In this document: positions 62,878-64,000 of the stretch, one piece after another | How the letters are laid out: every line of letters begins with the position of its first letter | How positions within the stretch are numbered: position 1 is the first letter of the stretch | Origin: Marinomonas communis | GTDB lineage: Bacteria > Pseudomonadota > Gammaproteobacteria > Pseudomonadales > Marinomonadaceae | Direction of reading: 5' to 3' | Assembly: GCF_004363305.1 (NCBI RefSeq) | Contig: NZ_SNZA01000001.1 | Span: 1,205,228-1,269,227, forward strand | Length of the DNA stretch: 64,000 nucleotides | Made by a program: the position numbers and the translations under genes | Notes under the pieces: model-generated | Databases searched by the model: none | Told to the model about the DNA's origin: nothing | What the model saw: only the letters and a program-made list of their open reading frames with translations

Positions 62878-64000
62878 TTAGTAAAGCTCTGAACGTAGAC
62901 CTTTGTAAATGCTTACACACATCAACAGTAGGATAACAGTGAATGGTAGACCTGTTGTTACTGCACCAGCCTGTAGTGAGCTTAGTGCTTCAGAACCACC
63001 ACCGAACAATAGCACGCCTGCGATTAGACCAACCATCGATGCCCAGAAGATACGCTGTGGCACAGGTGTTTCCACTTTACCACCAGCAGTAATCGAGTCG
63101 ATTACCAGCGAACCAGAATCAGATGATGTAATGAAGAATACCAATACCAAGATGATCGCAACAATTGACGTCAGAGTACTAAGTGGTAGATTTTCAAGCA
63201 TCTGGAACATCGCACTGGATACATCACCTAGGCCGCCGGCTAGAGCACCGACGCCGCCTTGTACTTGATCTATCGCTTGGCCACCAAAAGCAGACATCCA
63301 AATAATAGATACCAACGTTGGCACCAACAATACTGCGATCATGAATTCGCGAACCGTACGGCCTTTTGAAACACGTGCAATGAACATACCTACGAATGGC
63401 GACCAGCTCACCCACCATGCCCAGTAGAATACTGTCCAGCCTTCATAGAATTTGTTGTCGTCGCGACCAATCCAGTTACTAAGCGGAATAATGTATTCGA
63501 CGTAAGAAACTGTGGTGCTAAATAGGTGACCGAAGAAACCAATCAGTGATCCGAAGATAGCTACAAATAATACTAAAACGGCAGCCAATGTCATGTTGAT
63601 ATTACTCAACACTTTTACACCGCCATCAAGGCCACGCATGACCGATAGCACAGCAATACTTGTCACAACGATGATGATGCCGATCTGAGTTGAAATGGTA
63701 TTCTCAACACCAAACAGGAAGTTCAAACCACCTGCGGCTTGTGTCGCACCTAGGCCAAGGGATGTTGCCAAACCAAAGATTGTAGCAATGACCGCAATGA
63801 TATCGATGACATGGCCGATTGGTCCCCAGCAACGCTCACCCAGTAGTGGGTAGAATGCTGAACGGATCGTTAATGGCAAGCCTTTGTTGAATGAGAAGAA
63901 TGCCAGTGCTAGCGCCACAACACCGTAGATCGCCCATGGGTGTAAACCCCAGTGGAACATGGTTGCGCCCATGGCAGCAGAAGCGGCCTCATCTGTGCGA
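62878..64000 (-). CDS. BCCT-family betaine/choline/carnitine transporter, 3' part
   Basis: The frame is open to the right edge, so the 5' end is outside; about 374 codons are visible. The family hallmark FYWAWWVSWSPFVGMFIARV (substrate-binding tryptophans of TM8) is present, after MFHWGLHPWAIY in TM5. The last helix ends with SIYKGLRSELY, a short C-terminal tail without the long osmosensing extension of BetP. It would import betaine or choline with Na+ or H+ and so feeds the gbc pathway 6 kb away. The substrate is inferred from family and neighbourhood. Confidence 0.93.
   Translation of the reverse strand, partial: RTDEAASAAMGATMFHWGLHPWAIYGVVALALAFFSFNKGLPLTIRSAFYPLLGERCWGPIGHVIDIIAVIATIFGLATSLGLGATQAAGGLNFLFGVENTISTQIGIIIVVTSIAVLSVMRGLDGGVKVLSNINMTLAAVLVLFVAIFGSLIGFFGHLFSTTVSYVEYIIPLSNWIGRDDNKFYEGWTVFYWAWWVSWSPFVGMFIARVSKGRTVREFMIAVLLVPTLVSIIWMSAFGGQAIDQVQGGVGALAGGLGDVSSAMFQMLENLPLSTLTSIVAIILVLVFFITSSDSGSLVIDSITAGGKVETPVPQRIFWASMVGLIAGVLLFGGGSEALSSLQAGAVTTGLPFTVILLLMCVSIYKGLRSELY

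Overview
The window reads as an ordinary chromosomal segment of a marine gammaproteobacterium, most probably an Oceanospirillales member close to Marinomonas. This is inferred from the moderately low GC content, the gene families, the glycine-betaine genes and the gene order. The central block (yccA, tusDCBE, cobA, serS, crcB, rarA, lolA, ftsK ... aat, infA, clpA, clpS, cspD ... mnmA, hflD, monomeric icd) follows the order I remember from Pseudomonas, with trxB replaced by a small porin and no arginyl-transferase gene (ate/bpt) between aat and infA. I saw no insertion sequence, prophage, CRISPR array or rRNA. Both window edges cut a transporter gene.

Layout. 0-10 kb: end of a sodium:solute symporter, bluB, a 66-aa protein with its own promoter, slyD, a DOPA-dioxygenase-like gene, an SLC5-fused hybrid histidine kinase, then a leftward set rsuA, DUF2750, HugZ-like, RutR-like. 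10-19 kb (leftward): yitT, a Fur-box-preceded small helical protein with a possible 24-aa membrane peptide behind it, the cobalamin lower-ligand genes cobT-cobS-cobC-(TRIC channel)-cobO, then rlmB and rnr. 18.5-24 kb: a candidate small RNA, the divergent ppsR/ppsA pair, a DksA-like zinc-finger protein and a chemoreceptor. 24-30 kb: the gacA/uvrY-uvrC-pgsA-tRNA(Gly,Cys,Leu) unit, preceded by two overlapping genes that look like a DnaT-like protein and a lambda-P-like helicase loader. 30-40 kb: hpf, yccA, the tus sulfur relay, cobA, serS, crcB, rarA, lolA, ftsK. 40-51 kb: porin, aat, infA, clpAS, cspD, rluE overlapping nudJ, mnmA, hflD, icd. 51-64 kb: glycine-betaine catabolism (a GbdR-like regulator, gbcB, gbcA) with a cNMP/CBS/DUF294 protein and a DEDDh exonuclease behind gbcB, an orphan duplicated Cache-type protein, a DUF3015/DUF4105 envelope pair and a BCCT betaine/choline carrier.

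How the genes work together. BluB makes the lower ligand DMB, CobT activates it, CobS joins it to adenosyl-cobinamide-GDP, CobC removes a phosphate and CobO adenosylates the corrinoid; CobA (SUMT) feeds siroheme/corrin synthesis. TusDCBE passes sulfur to MnmA for tRNA 2-thiouridine. A BCCT carrier, GbcA/GbcB and a GbdR-like regulator form a betaine uptake and demethylation set. PpsR controls PpsA. ClpS feeds N-degron substrates to ClpA, and Aat makes such substrates.

Most of the window is housekeeping. The observations most worth a second look are the DnaT-like/lambda-P-like pair, the gbcB-DUF294-exonuclease cluster, the orphan duplicated Cache protein, the 143-nt rluE/nudJ coding overlap, the Fur-box gene with its micropeptide, and several strongly structured intergenic regions: near 18.5, 27.95, 45.55, 48.63 and 60.18 kb.
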